A stretch of DNA of 64,000 nt from JAKAXS01 sp965279065 (GCA_965279065.1 OZ257134.1:1550001-1614000); one strand, 5' to 3'; shown: positions 17,181 through 26,287, counted from the stretch's first letter. Notes: generated by a model not told the origin, from the sequence alone. Numbers and translations are program-made.

Positions 17181-18329
17181 ATGGCGAACGACGTTCTGCA
17201 GATATTGATGCTGCCTTTCACGAAGGTGCTGCCGTTTCTCATCGTTTTGACGGTCGTCGTCTTCATCCATGAGCTTGGCCACTTCCTCGTCGCCCGCTGG
17301 TGCGGCGTCGCCGTGCGCACATTCTCGATCGGTTTCGGCAAGGAAATCTGGGGGTTCAACGATCGCCAGGGAACGCGCTGGCGCCTCGCCTGGATCCCGT
17401 TGGGTGGCTACGTCAAGTTCATGGACGACGAGAACGCCGCAAGCGTTCCATCTCGCGAGGCCATTCAGTCGATGACCCCGGCGGAGCGGGCTGGATCCTT
17501 CCACGCCAAGCCGGTCTGGAAGCGGGCCGCCGTGGTCGCTGCGGGCCCGATTGCGAACTTCATCCTTGCCATCGCCATTTTTGCGCTGTGGTTCGGGCTT
17601 TTCGGCGTGCGCTCGACGGAAGCGCGCATTGCCAACGTGCTTCCCGATACGCCCGCCGCCGCCGCCGGCTTCATCGCCGACGACCTCATTGTCAGCGTCG
17701 ACGGCGATCCGATCAAGTCCTTCGAGGACGTCCAGAAAATCGTCTCGACCCACGTTGGCCGGCCGCTTCTGTTCAAGGTTCAGCGCGGGGCCAGCGAGGT
17801 AGAACTGACGGCTACGCCGGAGTTGCGTGAGCAGACCGTGGGCAATCAGAAGATGTCGACGGTGGTGATCGGGATCCGGCGGTCCGACAATGCCGCCTCG
17901 GTCAAGCTCTACCAGCCCGGTGCGCTCGAGGCCCTGGGACTTGGTATCGACCAGACAAAGTTCATTATTACCAGCACGCTAGGCTACTTGGGCGATGTTA
18001 TCGGCGGCCGTCAGAATGCTGATCAGCTGGGTGGCCCCGCCCGCATTGGTGATCTCGCCGCCAAGGTCGCCGACAAGTCGGTTATCGACCTTGTCTATCT
18101 GATCGGTTTCATTTCCGTGAGCGTGGGGTTGATCAACCTTTTCCCGATCCCGTTACTGGACGGTGGTCATTTGCTGTTTTACGCGATCGAGGCGATCAGG
18201 CGGAAGCCGCTCAGCGAGGGCGCGCAAGAGGTCGGATTCCGCATCGGCTTCGCGGTCGTCCTCATGTTGATGATCTTCGCCACTTTCAACGATTTACCCG
18301 TCATTCGTGGCTGGTTTTCGGCAGGTTAA
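17181..18329 (+). CDS. rseP: site-2 zinc metalloprotease RseP
   Basis: This inner-membrane protease cleaves within membrane segments, for example of anti-sigma factors and leftover signal peptides. The 382-residue protein has the zinc motif FIHELGH (His30, Glu31, His34) in the first membrane helix, a single periplasmic PDZ domain at about residues 120-195 (ARIANVLPDTPAAAAGFIADD), and the second zinc-ligand region NLFPIPLLDGGHL near residue 322. E. coli RseP has two PDZ domains; the single one and shorter length are common in alphaproteobacteria. No rseA or rpoE is nearby. The position before bamA is conserved. Confidence 0.95.
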   Translation: MANDVLQILMLPFTKVLPFLIVLTVVVFIHELGHFLVARWCGVAVRTFSIGFGKEIWGFNDRQGTRWRLAWIPLGGYVKFMDDENAASVPSREAIQSMTPAERAGSFHAKPVWKRAAVVAAGPIANFILAIAIFALWFGLFGVRSTEARIANVLPDTPAAAAGFIADDLIVSVDGDPIKSFEDVQKIVSTHVGRPLLFKVQRGASEVELTATPELREQTVGNQKMSTVVIGIRRSDNAASVKLYQPGALEALGLGIDQTKFIITSTLGYLGDVIGGRQNADQLGGPARIGDLAAKVADKSVIDLVYLIGFISVSVGLINLFPIPLLDGGHLLFYAIEAIRRKPLSEGAQEVGFRIGFAVVLMLMIFATFNDLPVIRGWFSAG

Positions 18330-18403
18330 AAAAAGCTGAGCGGTGGCGTAATCTTGCCACTTCCAGGCCTGCTTCGGAATCGTTAAAAGCATCAAGGTGT
18401 GCA

Positions 18404-18452
18404 AAGTCTGCCGGGGGAGATTCGCGGCCTAAAAATCCGCGACGGCAGGCTT
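18404..18452 (+). promoter_or_regulatory. two-stem hairpin in the rseP-bamA gap
   Basis: Outer arms 18404-18413 and 18443-18452 make ten pairs with one G-U. Inside them TCGCGG (18422-18427) pairs with CCGCGA (18437-18442). The left side of the internal loop carries GGGGAGA. Only a short T stretch follows, so this could be a weak terminator for the upstream operon or part of the bamA leader. Confidence 0.4.
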
Positions 18453-18522
18453 TGATTGCTCAGTAGGCGCCCAAGACCGTGCCGAATGTCTTGGATGCTT
18501 CGTTAGGGGGATCGGCCAAAAA

Positions 18523-20916
18523 ATGAGGACAGATCCGCGGATGTCGCAATTTCGGATCATGTCGTTGGGGGGCTGGCGCGTTCTCGCGCTTATCGCCACG
18601 TTTGTCCCCGCGGCTACTGTACTTGATGCCGCCGTATTCGAGCGGGCCGCCCTCGCGCAGGGTGTGGTCCGCGACATCCAGGTCGAGGGCAACCGCCGTG
18701 TCGAGCCCGAGACTGTTCGCTCCTATCTTCAGTTCAACGTCGGCGACGCCTACGACGGCGGCAAGGTCGATGGCTCGCTGAAAGCCCTGTACGGCACCGG
18801 CCTGTTCTCCGACGTCAACATCGACCGCGACGGCGGCACGGTGATCATCCGCGTCGTCGAGAACCCGGTCGTCAATCAGGTTGCCTTCGAAGGCAACGCC
18901 GAAGTCGAATCCGACACCCTGCGTAACGAAGTCCAGACCAAGCCGCGCTCCGTCTTTACCCGCGCCCGTGTCCAGGCCGACGTGCAGCGCATTCTCGACG
19001 TCTATCAGCGCCAGGGGCGCTTTGCCGCGTCGGTCGAGCCCAAGGTCATCGAGATCGAGCAGAACCGCGTCAACCTCGTGTTCGAAATCACCGAAGGCGG
19101 CGCTACGAAGGTCAAGGGCATCACCTTCACCGGCAACTACGCCTTCTCCGACAGCCAGCTGCGCGACATCATCTCGACGACGCAATCCGGCTGGTTCGAC
19201 TTCCTCAAGGGCACCAGCATCTACGATCCCGACCGCATGTCGCTCGATCGCGAATTGCTGCGCCAGTACTATCTCAAGAACGGCTACGCCGATGCGACCG
19301 TCGTCGCCGCCCGCGCCGAACTTGACTCTGACGGTTCCGGCTTCTTCGTGAACTTCGCTATCGAAGAAGGCCAGCGCTACAACTTCGGTCCCATCTCGGT
19401 CGAGAACTCGCTCCAGGGTCTCGAGGCCAAAGGCCTCAATGCTGAAATCCTGACGGAGCAGGGCGAAATCTACAACGCCGCCGACGTCGACAAGACGGTG
19501 GAGAAGCTGACGCTTGCCGCCGCCGAGCAGGGCTTCGCCTTTGCCCGTGTTCGCCCGCGCGCCAATCCCGACGTCGCCTCGCGCACCATCAGCGTCGTCT
19601 ACGCCGTCGACGAAGGCCCGCGGATCTACATCGAACGCATCAACGTCAGCGGCAACGAACGCACGAAGGACTACGTGATCCGTCGCGAATTCCGCTTGGC
19701 CGAAGGCGACGCCTTCAATCCGATGCTGGTCGACCGCGCCAAGAAGCGTCTGCAGGGCTTGGGCTTCTTCAAGGCCGTCGAAGTCAAGCGCCGCCCGGGT
19801 TCGGCCGAAGATCGCGTCGTTCTCGACGTTGAACTCGTCGAGCAGTCTACGGGCGAGCTGTCGTTCGGCGCCGGTTATTCGACCTCGGAAGGCGTCATCG
19901 GCGACGTCTCGATCACGGAGCGCAACCTGCTCGGCAACGGCCAGTTCCTTCGCCTCAAGTTCGCTGGTTCGTTCGAGCGCTTGCAGGTGGACCTGAGCTT
20001 CACCGAGCCGCGCTTCCTCGACTACAACATGTCCGCGGGCTTCGACCTCTTCCACAAGGAGATCGACCAGTCGGAAGAATCGGGCTTCAGCAGCAAGCGG
20101 ACAGGTGGTGGCGTTCGTCTCGGGTTCCCACTCTCTGAGAACCTCTGGATGCAGACTGGCTACGGCCTGGACGTCTCGTCGATCGAGATCGACACCGAGA
20201 ACGACAGTCGAGTGAATGCTCTCGTCGAGGAAGAGATTAACCGCAATGGCGATCAGACGATTACGTCTTCCGCCAACACGACACTCACTTACGACAAGCG
20301 CAATCATCCCAAAAATCCCACCAGCGGTTATTACCTGCAGGTCGGCGGTGAGTTCGCGGGTCTCGGCGGTGACGTTCAGTATGGCCGCCTCTCAGCTGAA
20401 GGCCGTGCCTATTACCCGATCACCGAAAAAATCACCTTCGTCGGACGCGCCATTGCGGGTCACATTGAAGGCTGGGGCAACGAGGACATTCGTCTGAACG
20501 ACCTCTACTTCCGCGGCGGGGAAACCATTCGTGGCTTCGACCGCGGTGGCTTCGGTCCTCGCGATACCATCACGGGTGACTCGGTCGGCGGTCAGACGTA
20601 CTGGGCAACGACGGCCGAAATCCGCTTCCCGTTCCCCTTCGTGCCTGACGAAATCGGCTTGGGTGGCGCCGTGTTCGCAGATGCCGGTTCACTGTTCGGC
20701 GCCAACGATCTCGCCAAGGAACTCAGCAAAGCTGGCGGAAACGGAACGCGCGCCTTCCACCTGGAAGACGACTCCTCGGTCCGTTCGTCCGTCGGCGGCA
20801 GTGTCCTCTGGAATTCTCCGGTCGGCCCCTTGCGCATGGATTTTGCGAAGGCGCTCACCAAAGAGAAGTACGACGAGGAACAGTTCTTCCGCTTCGGTGC
20901 GTCGACCAAGTTCTGA
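18523..20916 (+). CDS. bamA: outer membrane protein assembly factor BamA
   Basis: This is the core of the BAM complex that folds and inserts beta-barrel proteins into the outer membrane. The 797-residue precursor has a signal peptide (about residues 1-46, ending near AALAQ), five POTRA domains to about residue 430 (first: VVRDIQVEGNRRVEPETVRSY) and a 16-strand barrel. The loop-6 motif is present as IRGFDRGGFGPRD near residue 677, matching (V/I)RGF. The final residue is Phe, the expected C-terminal targeting signal. The ATG at 18523 follows a GTTAGGGGG region. It lies between rseP and lpxD as is usual. Confidence 0.97.
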   Translation: MRTDPRMSQFRIMSLGGWRVLALIATFVPAATVLDAAVFERAALAQGVVRDIQVEGNRRVEPETVRSYLQFNVGDAYDGGKVDGSLKALYGTGLFSDVNIDRDGGTVIIRVVENPVVNQVAFEGNAEVESDTLRNEVQTKPRSVFTRARVQADVQRILDVYQRQGRFAASVEPKVIEIEQNRVNLVFEITEGGATKVKGITFTGNYAFSDSQLRDIISTTQSGWFDFLKGTSIYDPDRMSLDRELLRQYYLKNGYADATVVAARAELDSDGSGFFVNFAIEEGQRYNFGPISVENSLQGLEAKGLNAEILTEQGEIYNAADVDKTVEKLTLAAAEQGFAFARVRPRANPDVASRTISVVYAVDEGPRIYIERINVSGNERTKDYVIRREFRLAEGDAFNPMLVDRAKKRLQGLGFFKAVEVKRRPGSAEDRVVLDVELVEQSTGELSFGAGYSTSEGVIGDVSITERNLLGNGQFLRLKFAGSFERLQVDLSFTEPRFLDYNMSAGFDLFHKEIDQSEESGFSSKRTGGGVRLGFPLSENLWMQTGYGLDVSSIEIDTENDSRVNALVEEEINRNGDQTITSSANTTLTYDKRNHPKNPTSGYYLQVGGEFAGLGGDVQYGRLSAEGRAYYPITEKITFVGRAIAGHIEGWGNEDIRLNDLYFRGGETIRGFDRGGFGPRDTITGDSVGGQTYWATTAEIRFPFPFVPDEIGLGGAVFADAGSLFGANDLAKELSKAGGNGTRAFHLEDDSSVRSSVGGSVLWNSPVGPLRMDFAKALTKEKYDEEQFFRFGASTKF

Positions 20917-20925
20917 TCGGCTGCT

Positions 20926-20942
20926 GGGGCCCTACGGGCCCC
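20926..20942 (+). terminator. possible intrinsic terminator after bamA
   Basis: GGGGCCC (20926-20932) pairs perfectly with GGGCCCC (20936-20942) around TAC, 10 bp after the bamA stop. The following sequence has only a weak T stretch (CTCGTTTG), so efficiency is doubtful and transcription may continue into lpxD. Confidence 0.4.
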
Positions 20943-21064
20943 GGCTCTCGTTTGCCACCAGGGCTGCGCTATGCTACGAGGCCCGGTCCTTATGTGAACG
21001 GGTAATTGCCGAGCGTCGGCCGAACGAATGCCGGCCTATTCAATATTGAACTAGAGTGGTGGCG

Positions 21065-22111
21065 ATGGAGCATCCAGGGTTCTTCGCGAAGGCTGGGCCG
21101 TTCACCTTGGCCGAGATCGCGCAGGCCACGGGTGCAGAGCTACCGCAGGGCGCCGACGCGAGTATCCGGCTGCACAACGTGACGCCGTTGTCCGAAGCCG
21201 CCCCCGATGAATTGTCCTTTGTCGACAACCGCAAGTATCTGCCGATGCTGCAAGGTTCGCGCGCCGGCGCCTGCCTGATCCAGCCGGCGCTCGCCGACAG
21301 GGTGCCCAAGGGCACACTCGCGCTCCGCACCAAGGCGCCCTATCTCGGCTTCGCCAAGGCACTGACCCTGTTTTACCCTGAGGGCATGCGCGTCAAGGCC
21401 GCAAGGCCCGGCGCCCCCGCCGTCGACCCGACAGCCATCCTGGAAGACGGTGCCGAGGTCGAGCCGGGCGCCATCATTGGCGCCGAAGCCCGCATCGGCC
21501 GGGGCACCCGCATCGCCGCCGGCGCCGTCATCGGCTACCGCGTTTGCATCGGCCGCGGCAGCTATATCGGCCCCCTGGCCACGGTGACGCATGCTCTGCT
21601 CGGCGACCGCGTCATTATCCATTCCGGCGCACGAATTGGGCAGGACGGCTTTGGCTTCGCCATGGGCCGCGAAGGACACCTGAAAGTCCCGCAAATTGGC
21701 AGGGTTATCATCCAGGACGACGTCGAGATCGGCGCCAATTCCACGATCGACCGGGGCGCCCTTAAGGATACGATTATCGGCGAAGGCACCAAAATTGATA
21801 ATTTGGTGCAGATCGGGCACAACGTGGTCATCGGACGGCACTGTGTGATCGTCGCGCAGGTCGGCATCTCAGGGTCGACCGAGCTCGGCGACTTCGTGGT
21901 GATGGGCGGTCAGTCCGGATGCGCAGGTCACCTTAAGGTGGGAGCCGGCGCCCAGATCGCCGGCGCTTCCCATGCCAAGGACGACGTGCCGGCTGGCGCA
22001 CGCATGGGAGGAACGCCCGCGCGCCCCCTGCGGCAATGGGCGCGTGAGATTGCAACCGTCACGCGGCTCTCAGCGCAGGGCAGCGCGGCGGACGAGCCGG
22101 AAGTGGAATGA
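21065..22111 (+). CDS. lpxD: UDP-3-O-(3-hydroxyacyl)glucosamine N-acyltransferase
   Basis: This cytoplasmic trimer adds the second 3-hydroxyacyl chain in lipid A synthesis. The 348-residue protein has the N-terminal uridine-binding domain (GPFTLAEIAQATGAEL, LSFVDNRKYLP) and then a long left-handed beta helix of hexapeptide repeats (for example GAEARIGRGTRIAAGAVIG and IGRHCVIVAQVGISGSTELG). The catalytic-histidine region is in VQIGHNVVIGRHC near residue 250. GTG codons at 21056 and 21059 are in frame upstream; the ATG at 21065 is my choice. It begins the lpxD-fabZ-lpxA-lpxI-lpxB lipid A block. Confidence 0.95.
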   Translation: MEHPGFFAKAGPFTLAEIAQATGAELPQGADASIRLHNVTPLSEAAPDELSFVDNRKYLPMLQGSRAGACLIQPALADRVPKGTLALRTKAPYLGFAKALTLFYPEGMRVKAARPGAPAVDPTAILEDGAEVEPGAIIGAEARIGRGTRIAAGAVIGYRVCIGRGSYIGPLATVTHALLGDRVIIHSGARIGQDGFGFAMGREGHLKVPQIGRVIIQDDVEIGANSTIDRGALKDTIIGEGTKIDNLVQIGHNVVIGRHCVIVAQVGISGSTELGDFVVMGGQSGCAGHLKVGAGAQIAGASHAKDDVPAGARMGGTPARPLRQWAREIATVTRLSAQGSAADEPEVE

Positions 22112-22126
22112 TAAGGAGTTTTTTGC

Positions 22127-22687
22127 GTGGCACTCAGGAAGCGCTCAGCCTTCGGTACGCCACGCGACAAAGGCAAAGCGATGGACGAGAAGAAAACAAC
22201 GAAATCGAAGCTCGGCACGGCCGACATCATACGCGTGCTGCAGCTGCTGCCGCATCGCTATCCGTTCCTGATGGTGGATCGCATTTATGACATGGACGGT
22301 GACGAAAGCTGCGTCGGCGTCAAGAACGTGACGATCAACGAGCCGTTCTTCCAGGGGCACTTTCCAGCGTTTCCGGTCATGCCCGGCGTCTTAATCATCG
22401 AAGGCATCGCCCAGACGGCCGGCGCCCTGTGCGTCAGTAACATCGGCGAGAACTACCGCGCCGACCTCGTCTATTTCATGGGTATCGACAAGGCCAAGTT
22501 CCGCAAGCCGGTGCTGCCGGGCGACCAGCTGCATTTCCACATCCGCAAGGTCCGCTCGCGCGGCCGCGTCTGGCGCTTCTTCGGCGAGGCACGTGTCGAC
22601 GGCAACGTGGTAGCCGAGGCCGAGATCAGCGCCATGCTGGCCGACAGCAACGAGGCACGGGCTTTGGCGGCGCAGTCGAATGGCTGA
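22127..22687 (+). CDS. fabZ: 3-hydroxyacyl-ACP dehydratase FabZ
   Basis: It dehydrates 3-hydroxyacyl-ACP in fatty acid elongation and competes with LpxA and LpxD for the same substrate. The 186-residue product has the hot-dog fold motifs: LLPHRYPFLMVDRI, then FFQGHFPAFPVMPGVLIIEG carrying the catalytic His and Glu. The GTG at 22127 has an ideal AAGGAG eight to nine bases upstream, favouring it over the internal ATG at 22181. This gives about 30 basic residues before the domain. The end overlaps lpxA by 8 bp, so translation is coupled. Confidence 0.95.
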   Translation: MALRKRSAFGTPRDKGKAMDEKKTTKSKLGTADIIRVLQLLPHRYPFLMVDRIYDMDGDESCVGVKNVTINEPFFQGHFPAFPVMPGVLIIEGIAQTAGALCVSNIGENYRADLVYFMGIDKAKFRKPVLPGDQLHFHIRKVRSRGRVWRFFGEARVDGNVVAEAEISAMLADSNEARALAAQSNG

Positions 22688-23486
22688 ACGCCAGATCCAC
22701 CCCACCGCGATCGTCGAAGACGGCGCGAAGCTCGGTGAAGGTGTCAAAGTCGGCCCCTACGCCATGGTCGGCCGAGACGTCGTGCTCGGCGACGACGTGG
22801 AAGTCATCAGCCACGCCGTCGTCGCCGGCCGCACCACGATCGGCGCGCGCACGCGCATCTTTCCGTTCGCCTCGATCGGCCATCAACCCCAAGACCTCAA
22901 GTTCAAGGGCGAGGTCTCGACGCTGACCATCGGCAGTGACTGCCTGATCCGCGAAGGCGTCACCATGAACCCCGGCACCGAGGGCGGCGGCCTGACGACT
23001 ATCGTAGGCAACAATTGCGCCTTCCTGGCCAATTCCCATGTCGGCCACGATTGCCAGGTCGGCAACAACATCATTCTGTCGAACAATGTCATGCTTGCCG
23101 GCCACGTGACCGTCGGCGACTACGTCATCGTCGGCGGCGGTGCGGCCGTCATCCAGTTCGCCCGCGTCGGCAATCACGCCTTTCTCGGCGGCATGTCGGG
23201 CCTGGAGCAGGATCTCATCCCGTACGGCATGGCGCTCGGCAATCGTGCGCATCTGTCTGGGTTGAATATTGTCGGCCTTCAGCGCCGCGGCTTCTCGCGC
23301 AACGACATCCACGACCTGCGCCGCGCCTACCGCCTGATGTTTGCCGCCGAGGGCACGATTGCCGAGCGCGTCACCGACGTCTCGGCGGAGTTCTCAGGCC
23401 ATCCGATTGTCGCCGAGATCGTCGAGTTCATTCGCGCCGGCGGCAAGCGCTCGCTGTGCACCCCGCGCGCCGCGCCCGAGGAATGA
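22680..23486 (+). CDS. lpxA: UDP-N-acetylglucosamine acyltransferase
   Basis: It catalyses the first step of lipid A synthesis by moving a 3-hydroxyacyl chain to UDP-GlcNAc. The 268-residue protein starts with IHPTAIVEDGAKLGEGVKVGP and is built of hexapeptide repeats. The catalytic region is FLANSHVGHDCQVGNN near residue 120, followed by the C-terminal helical domain (GLQRRGFSRNDIHDLRRAYR). The ATG at 22680 lies inside the end of fabZ. The length is normal for the family (about 262-270). Confidence 0.96.
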   Translation: MAERQIHPTAIVEDGAKLGEGVKVGPYAMVGRDVVLGDDVEVISHAVVAGRTTIGARTRIFPFASIGHQPQDLKFKGEVSTLTIGSDCLIREGVTMNPGTEGGGLTTIVGNNCAFLANSHVGHDCQVGNNIILSNNVMLAGHVTVGDYVIVGGGAAVIQFARVGNHAFLGGMSGLEQDLIPYGMALGNRAHLSGLNIVGLQRRGFSRNDIHDLRRAYRLMFAAEGTIAERVTDVSAEFSGHPIVAEIVEFIRAGGKRSLCTPRAAPEE

Positions 23487-23528
23487 GCGGCTGAGAAATC
23501 ATTGCCGCCGCCGCCAAGGTCTTGCCGA

Positions 23529-24785
23529 ATGATCGACGGTCCCGCGCAACAGCCCGTGCGTCTCGGCATTCTCGCCGGTGGCGGTCGCGTACCCGAGGAG
23601 ATCGCGGCGGCTGCCGTCGCGCACGGCTGGCCCGTGCACGTCGTGGGTATTGACGGTGAAATCGACGGCACGTTCCCGGGGGTCGCCGTCACGCGCGTCA
23701 ACTGGGGCCAAATAGGGCGCATGATACGCGCCTTCCGCGAGAACCGCTGCTCTCACCTTGTGATCGTCGGCAAAGTCTCACGCCCGGACATGACCAGGTT
23801 GAAACCCGATTTCGGGCTCGTCCGCGCCATCCCGTCCATTCTGCGCATCATGGCCTCGGGCGGAGACGACGGCGTGCTGCGTGGCGTTATCCGCTTCTTC
23901 GAAGGCTATGGCCTGAAGGTCATCGGTCCCGCGGACGTGGCACCTGAGTTGGCCGTCGCCCGTGGCCCTCTCGGTTCCCGCAAGCCGGCAGAGGGCGATG
24001 AGGCGGATATCGCCAAGGGCTTCGGCGTCGTACGCCTGCTGGGCGCATTCGATGTCGGCCAGAGCGTCGTCGTGCGCGGTGGCGCCATCACGGCGATCGA
24101 GGGCGCCGAAGGCACCGATAGAATGCTGAGCCGGGTCAGACCGACAGCAGGGGGCCTGCATGGCGTGCTGGTCAAGCGGCCCAAGCCGCATCAGGACATG
24201 CGGGTCGATATGCCGGTGATCGGACCGGATACGGTCAGCAATACTGCGAGCGCCGGTCTTGCCGGTATCGCCGTGCTGGCCGGACAGGTCCTTGTCACGC
24301 AGCGTCCAGACGTCCTGGCCCGCGCCGAGCAGCAGGGGCTGTTTGTCGTCGGCGTCTCCGACGACGTCGTCGCGCCGCACGCCGTTCAGCTGGGCCCGGC
24401 AAGGGTCCAGGACCAGGAGGACATCGCCCGCGGCGCGGCAATCCTGGCCATACTGCAGCCGCACGTGGCCAGTCGTAGTGTTGTCGTCGCGCGCAAGTAT
24501 GTGCTGGCGATCGAGAGCGGAGAAGGAGTCGAGGCGGTGTTGCAGCGGGTCGGCGGGTTGCGCCAGTGGGGCAGCCAGCATGTCAAGAAGCGGTCTGGCT
24601 TTGCTGTGCTGAATGCCGGCGAGGCGGTCACGTCCGCCCGCGTCGATCTCGCCGTGGCAGCAGGTTTGCGCGGGCTGGCCACAACGGGCTCGGGCCATGT
24701 CGACGCCGATGCGCGAGACCGTGCCGGTGCGACTGGCCTGATCCTGACGTCGGCGGACACCCATGCGGGGATATCCCAGCCATGA
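23529..24785 (+). CDS. lpxI: UDP-2,3-diacylglucosamine pyrophosphatase LpxI, with extra C-terminal domain
   Basis: It hydrolyses UDP-2,3-diacylglucosamine to lipid X plus UMP, the LpxH step in most alphaproteobacteria. Residues 11-275 are a complete LpxI: LGILAGGGRVPEEI at the start, GKVSRPD near 81, and the catalytic block DVGQSVVVRGGAITAIEGAE followed by GTD at 195-197, then KPHQDMRVDMPVIGPDT. The protein is 418 residues, whereas the family is usually about 280. The extra residues (about 280-410) look like a decayed repeat of the preceding domain: DIARG, SVVV and EGVEAVLQRV align with DIAKG, SVVV and EGTDRMLSRV. The second copy lacks the catalytic Asp and the KPxQDxR segment. The stop overlaps the lpxB start (ATGA). 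Confidence 0.93.
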   Translation: MIDGPAQQPVRLGILAGGGRVPEEIAAAAVAHGWPVHVVGIDGEIDGTFPGVAVTRVNWGQIGRMIRAFRENRCSHLVIVGKVSRPDMTRLKPDFGLVRAIPSILRIMASGGDDGVLRGVIRFFEGYGLKVIGPADVAPELAVARGPLGSRKPAEGDEADIAKGFGVVRLLGAFDVGQSVVVRGGAITAIEGAEGTDRMLSRVRPTAGGLHGVLVKRPKPHQDMRVDMPVIGPDTVSNTASAGLAGIAVLAGQVLVTQRPDVLARAEQQGLFVVGVSDDVVAPHAVQLGPARVQDQEDIARGAAILAILQPHVASRSVVVARKYVLAIESGEGVEAVLQRVGGLRQWGSQHVKKRSGFAVLNAGEAVTSARVDLAVAAGLRGLATTGSGHVDADARDRAGATGLILTSADTHAGISQP

Positions 24786-25966
24786 CCTGGAGCGACGCCG
24801 CGCGGCCCTTGCGGATCGTCCTGATCGCGGGTGAACACTCCGGCGACTCCCTGGGCGCCAAGCTGATCACGGCGCTGCGATCGGCAACGGGCGGCAACGT
24901 GACATTCTCGGGTGTCGGTGGCGAGGAGATGGCCGCGCAGGGTTTCACGTCGCTGTTCCCTCTCGACGAGGTCGCCGTCATGGGCCCGATCGCCATTTTG
25001 AAGCGATTGCCCGTCCTCATCCGCCGCGTCCACGAGGCTGTCGACGCCGCCGTCACCGCGAACCCCGACGTGATGGTGATCATCGACAGTCCCGAATTCA
25101 CGCACGCCATCGCCAAGCGCGTGCGGCGGCGTGCACCACAGCTGCCGATCATAAATTACGTCAGCCCCAGCGTCTGGGCATGGCGACCATGGCGCGCGCG
25201 CGCCATGCGGCCATACGTCGATCACGTGATGGCGCTTCTGCCGTTCGAGCCCGCCGCGCATGATCGCCTTGGCGGGCCTCCCTGCACCTTCGTCGGGCAC
25301 CCTCTGAGCGAGCGCCTCGACGTCATCAGATCCGCCGATGCCGAAGGCCTGGCCGATCGTTTGGGAATTTCCGGCAAGCCGGTCATCGTCGTCCTGCCGG
25401 GTAGCCGGCGCTCGGAAATCGATCGGCTGATGCAGCCGTTCGGCGAGGCGCTGGAACGCTTGCGCCTGCGCGGCCACACCTTTGAAGTGGTCTTGCCGGC
25501 CATCACGTCGCAGCGCGCCTTCATCGAGGAAAAGGCGCGCGCCTGGCCCGTCACGCCGCACGTGGTCAGCGGTGAGGCAGACAAGTTCGCGGCCTTCCGC
25601 CTGGCGCGCGCCGCCCTTGCTGCTTCCGGCACTGTCACGCTGGAACTGGGTCTGGCTGGCACACCCACGATCGTCGCCTACCGCGTCGATCGGCTGGTCG
25701 CCAGCGTGCGCTTCCTGATCAAGGTGCCGTCCGTGGTGCTGACGAACCTCGTCGCGGGCGAGAACATCTATCCGGAGTTCCTGCAGGAGGCCTGCACTCC
25801 GGAAGCGCTGGCGTCGGCCCTTGCCCTCTTGCTGGAAGATAGCCCGGAGCGCAGGGCGCAACTCGCCGGTCTGGCCAAGATCCCTCAGATCATGATGAGC
25901 GCCGGCGACAGCCCCAGCGATGCTGCGGCGCGCGTCGTACTCCGCCATGCCCCGCGGCCGGCATAA
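24782..25966 (+). CDS. lpxB: lipid-A-disaccharide synthase
   Basis: This is a GT19-family glycosyltransferase that joins UDP-2,3-diacylglucosamine and lipid X into the lipid A disaccharide. The 394-residue product begins LRIVLIAGEHSGDSLGAKL, then has NYVSPSVWAWRPWRARAM near residue 125, VGHPLSER, LPGSRRSEIDRLMQPF near 205 and ASGTVTLELGLAGTP near 285. The length fits the family. The start overlaps the lpxI stop by 4 bp, so the enzyme making its substrate is co-translated. It converges on yidD, with only 12 bp between the stops. Confidence 0.96.
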   Translation: MTWSDAARPLRIVLIAGEHSGDSLGAKLITALRSATGGNVTFSGVGGEEMAAQGFTSLFPLDEVAVMGPIAILKRLPVLIRRVHEAVDAAVTANPDVMVIIDSPEFTHAIAKRVRRRAPQLPIINYVSPSVWAWRPWRARAMRPYVDHVMALLPFEPAAHDRLGGPPCTFVGHPLSERLDVIRSADAEGLADRLGISGKPVIVVLPGSRRSEIDRLMQPFGEALERLRLRGHTFEVVLPAITSQRAFIEEKARAWPVTPHVVSGEADKFAAFRLARAALAASGTVTLELGLAGTPTIVAYRVDRLVASVRFLIKVPSVVLTNLVAGENIYPEFLQEACTPEALASALALLLEDSPERRAQLAGLAKIPQIMMSAGDSPSDAAARVVLRHAPRPA

Positions 25967-25978
25967 GGCCGGCACGCA

Positions 25979-26287
25979 CTAGAGTTTCAGCTTCGTCCCA
26001 TCTTCGATGTGGCGGCCCGTCCAGCGCCCGTAACGCCAGGGCATCAACGGATGGCGCTCGCTGCGAATATCCGGCGCCGGATCGAAACCTGCCGAGCCAA
26101 AAGGATGGCAGCGCAACACGCGTGACAGTGTCAGCCAGAAGCCCCGCCACGGCCCGTTCCGGTCGATCGCGTCGAGACCGTATTGCGAGCACGTAGGCAG
26201 GTGCCGGCACTCCATGCCGATGAGTGGTTTGAGTGTCCAACGATAGACGTGGATCGGCAACTTGAGCAGCATGCCGGCCAGGTTCAT
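25979..26287 (-). CDS. yidD: membrane protein insertion efficiency factor YidD
   Basis: This small membrane-associated protein helps YidC/Sec insert inner-membrane proteins. The 102-residue product has the family blocks: an amphipathic start (LLKLPIHVYRWTLKPLIG), the cysteine motif CRHLPTCSQYGLDAI near 27-41, and CHPFGSAGFDPAPD near 60-73. The tail is somewhat longer than in E. coli. The start codon overlaps the stop of the upstream scaffold gene by 4 bp (ATGA), so the two are coupled. The usual rnpA-yidD-yidC context is absent, as is common in alphaproteobacteria. Confidence 0.92.
   Translation of the reverse strand: MNLAGMLLKLPIHVYRWTLKPLIGMECRHLPTCSQYGLDAIDRNGPWRGFWLTLSRVLRCHPFGSAGFDPAPDIRSERHPLMPWRYGRWTGRHIEDGTKLKL

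Noticed and set aside
17109..17192. Repeated ATGGCGAACGAC at the dxr end and rseP start
   Set aside because: Only 12 bases in a coding context; chance or a trivial duplication is enough to explain it.
15912..17753. Minus-strand frame across dxr and rseP
   Set aside because: It crosses two clear plus-strand genes and encodes a low-complexity His/Arg-rich product.
18460..20307. Long minus-strand open frame (615 codons) inside bamA
   Set aside because: It is an antisense shadow of bamA, typical of GC-rich genes, with no family resemblance.
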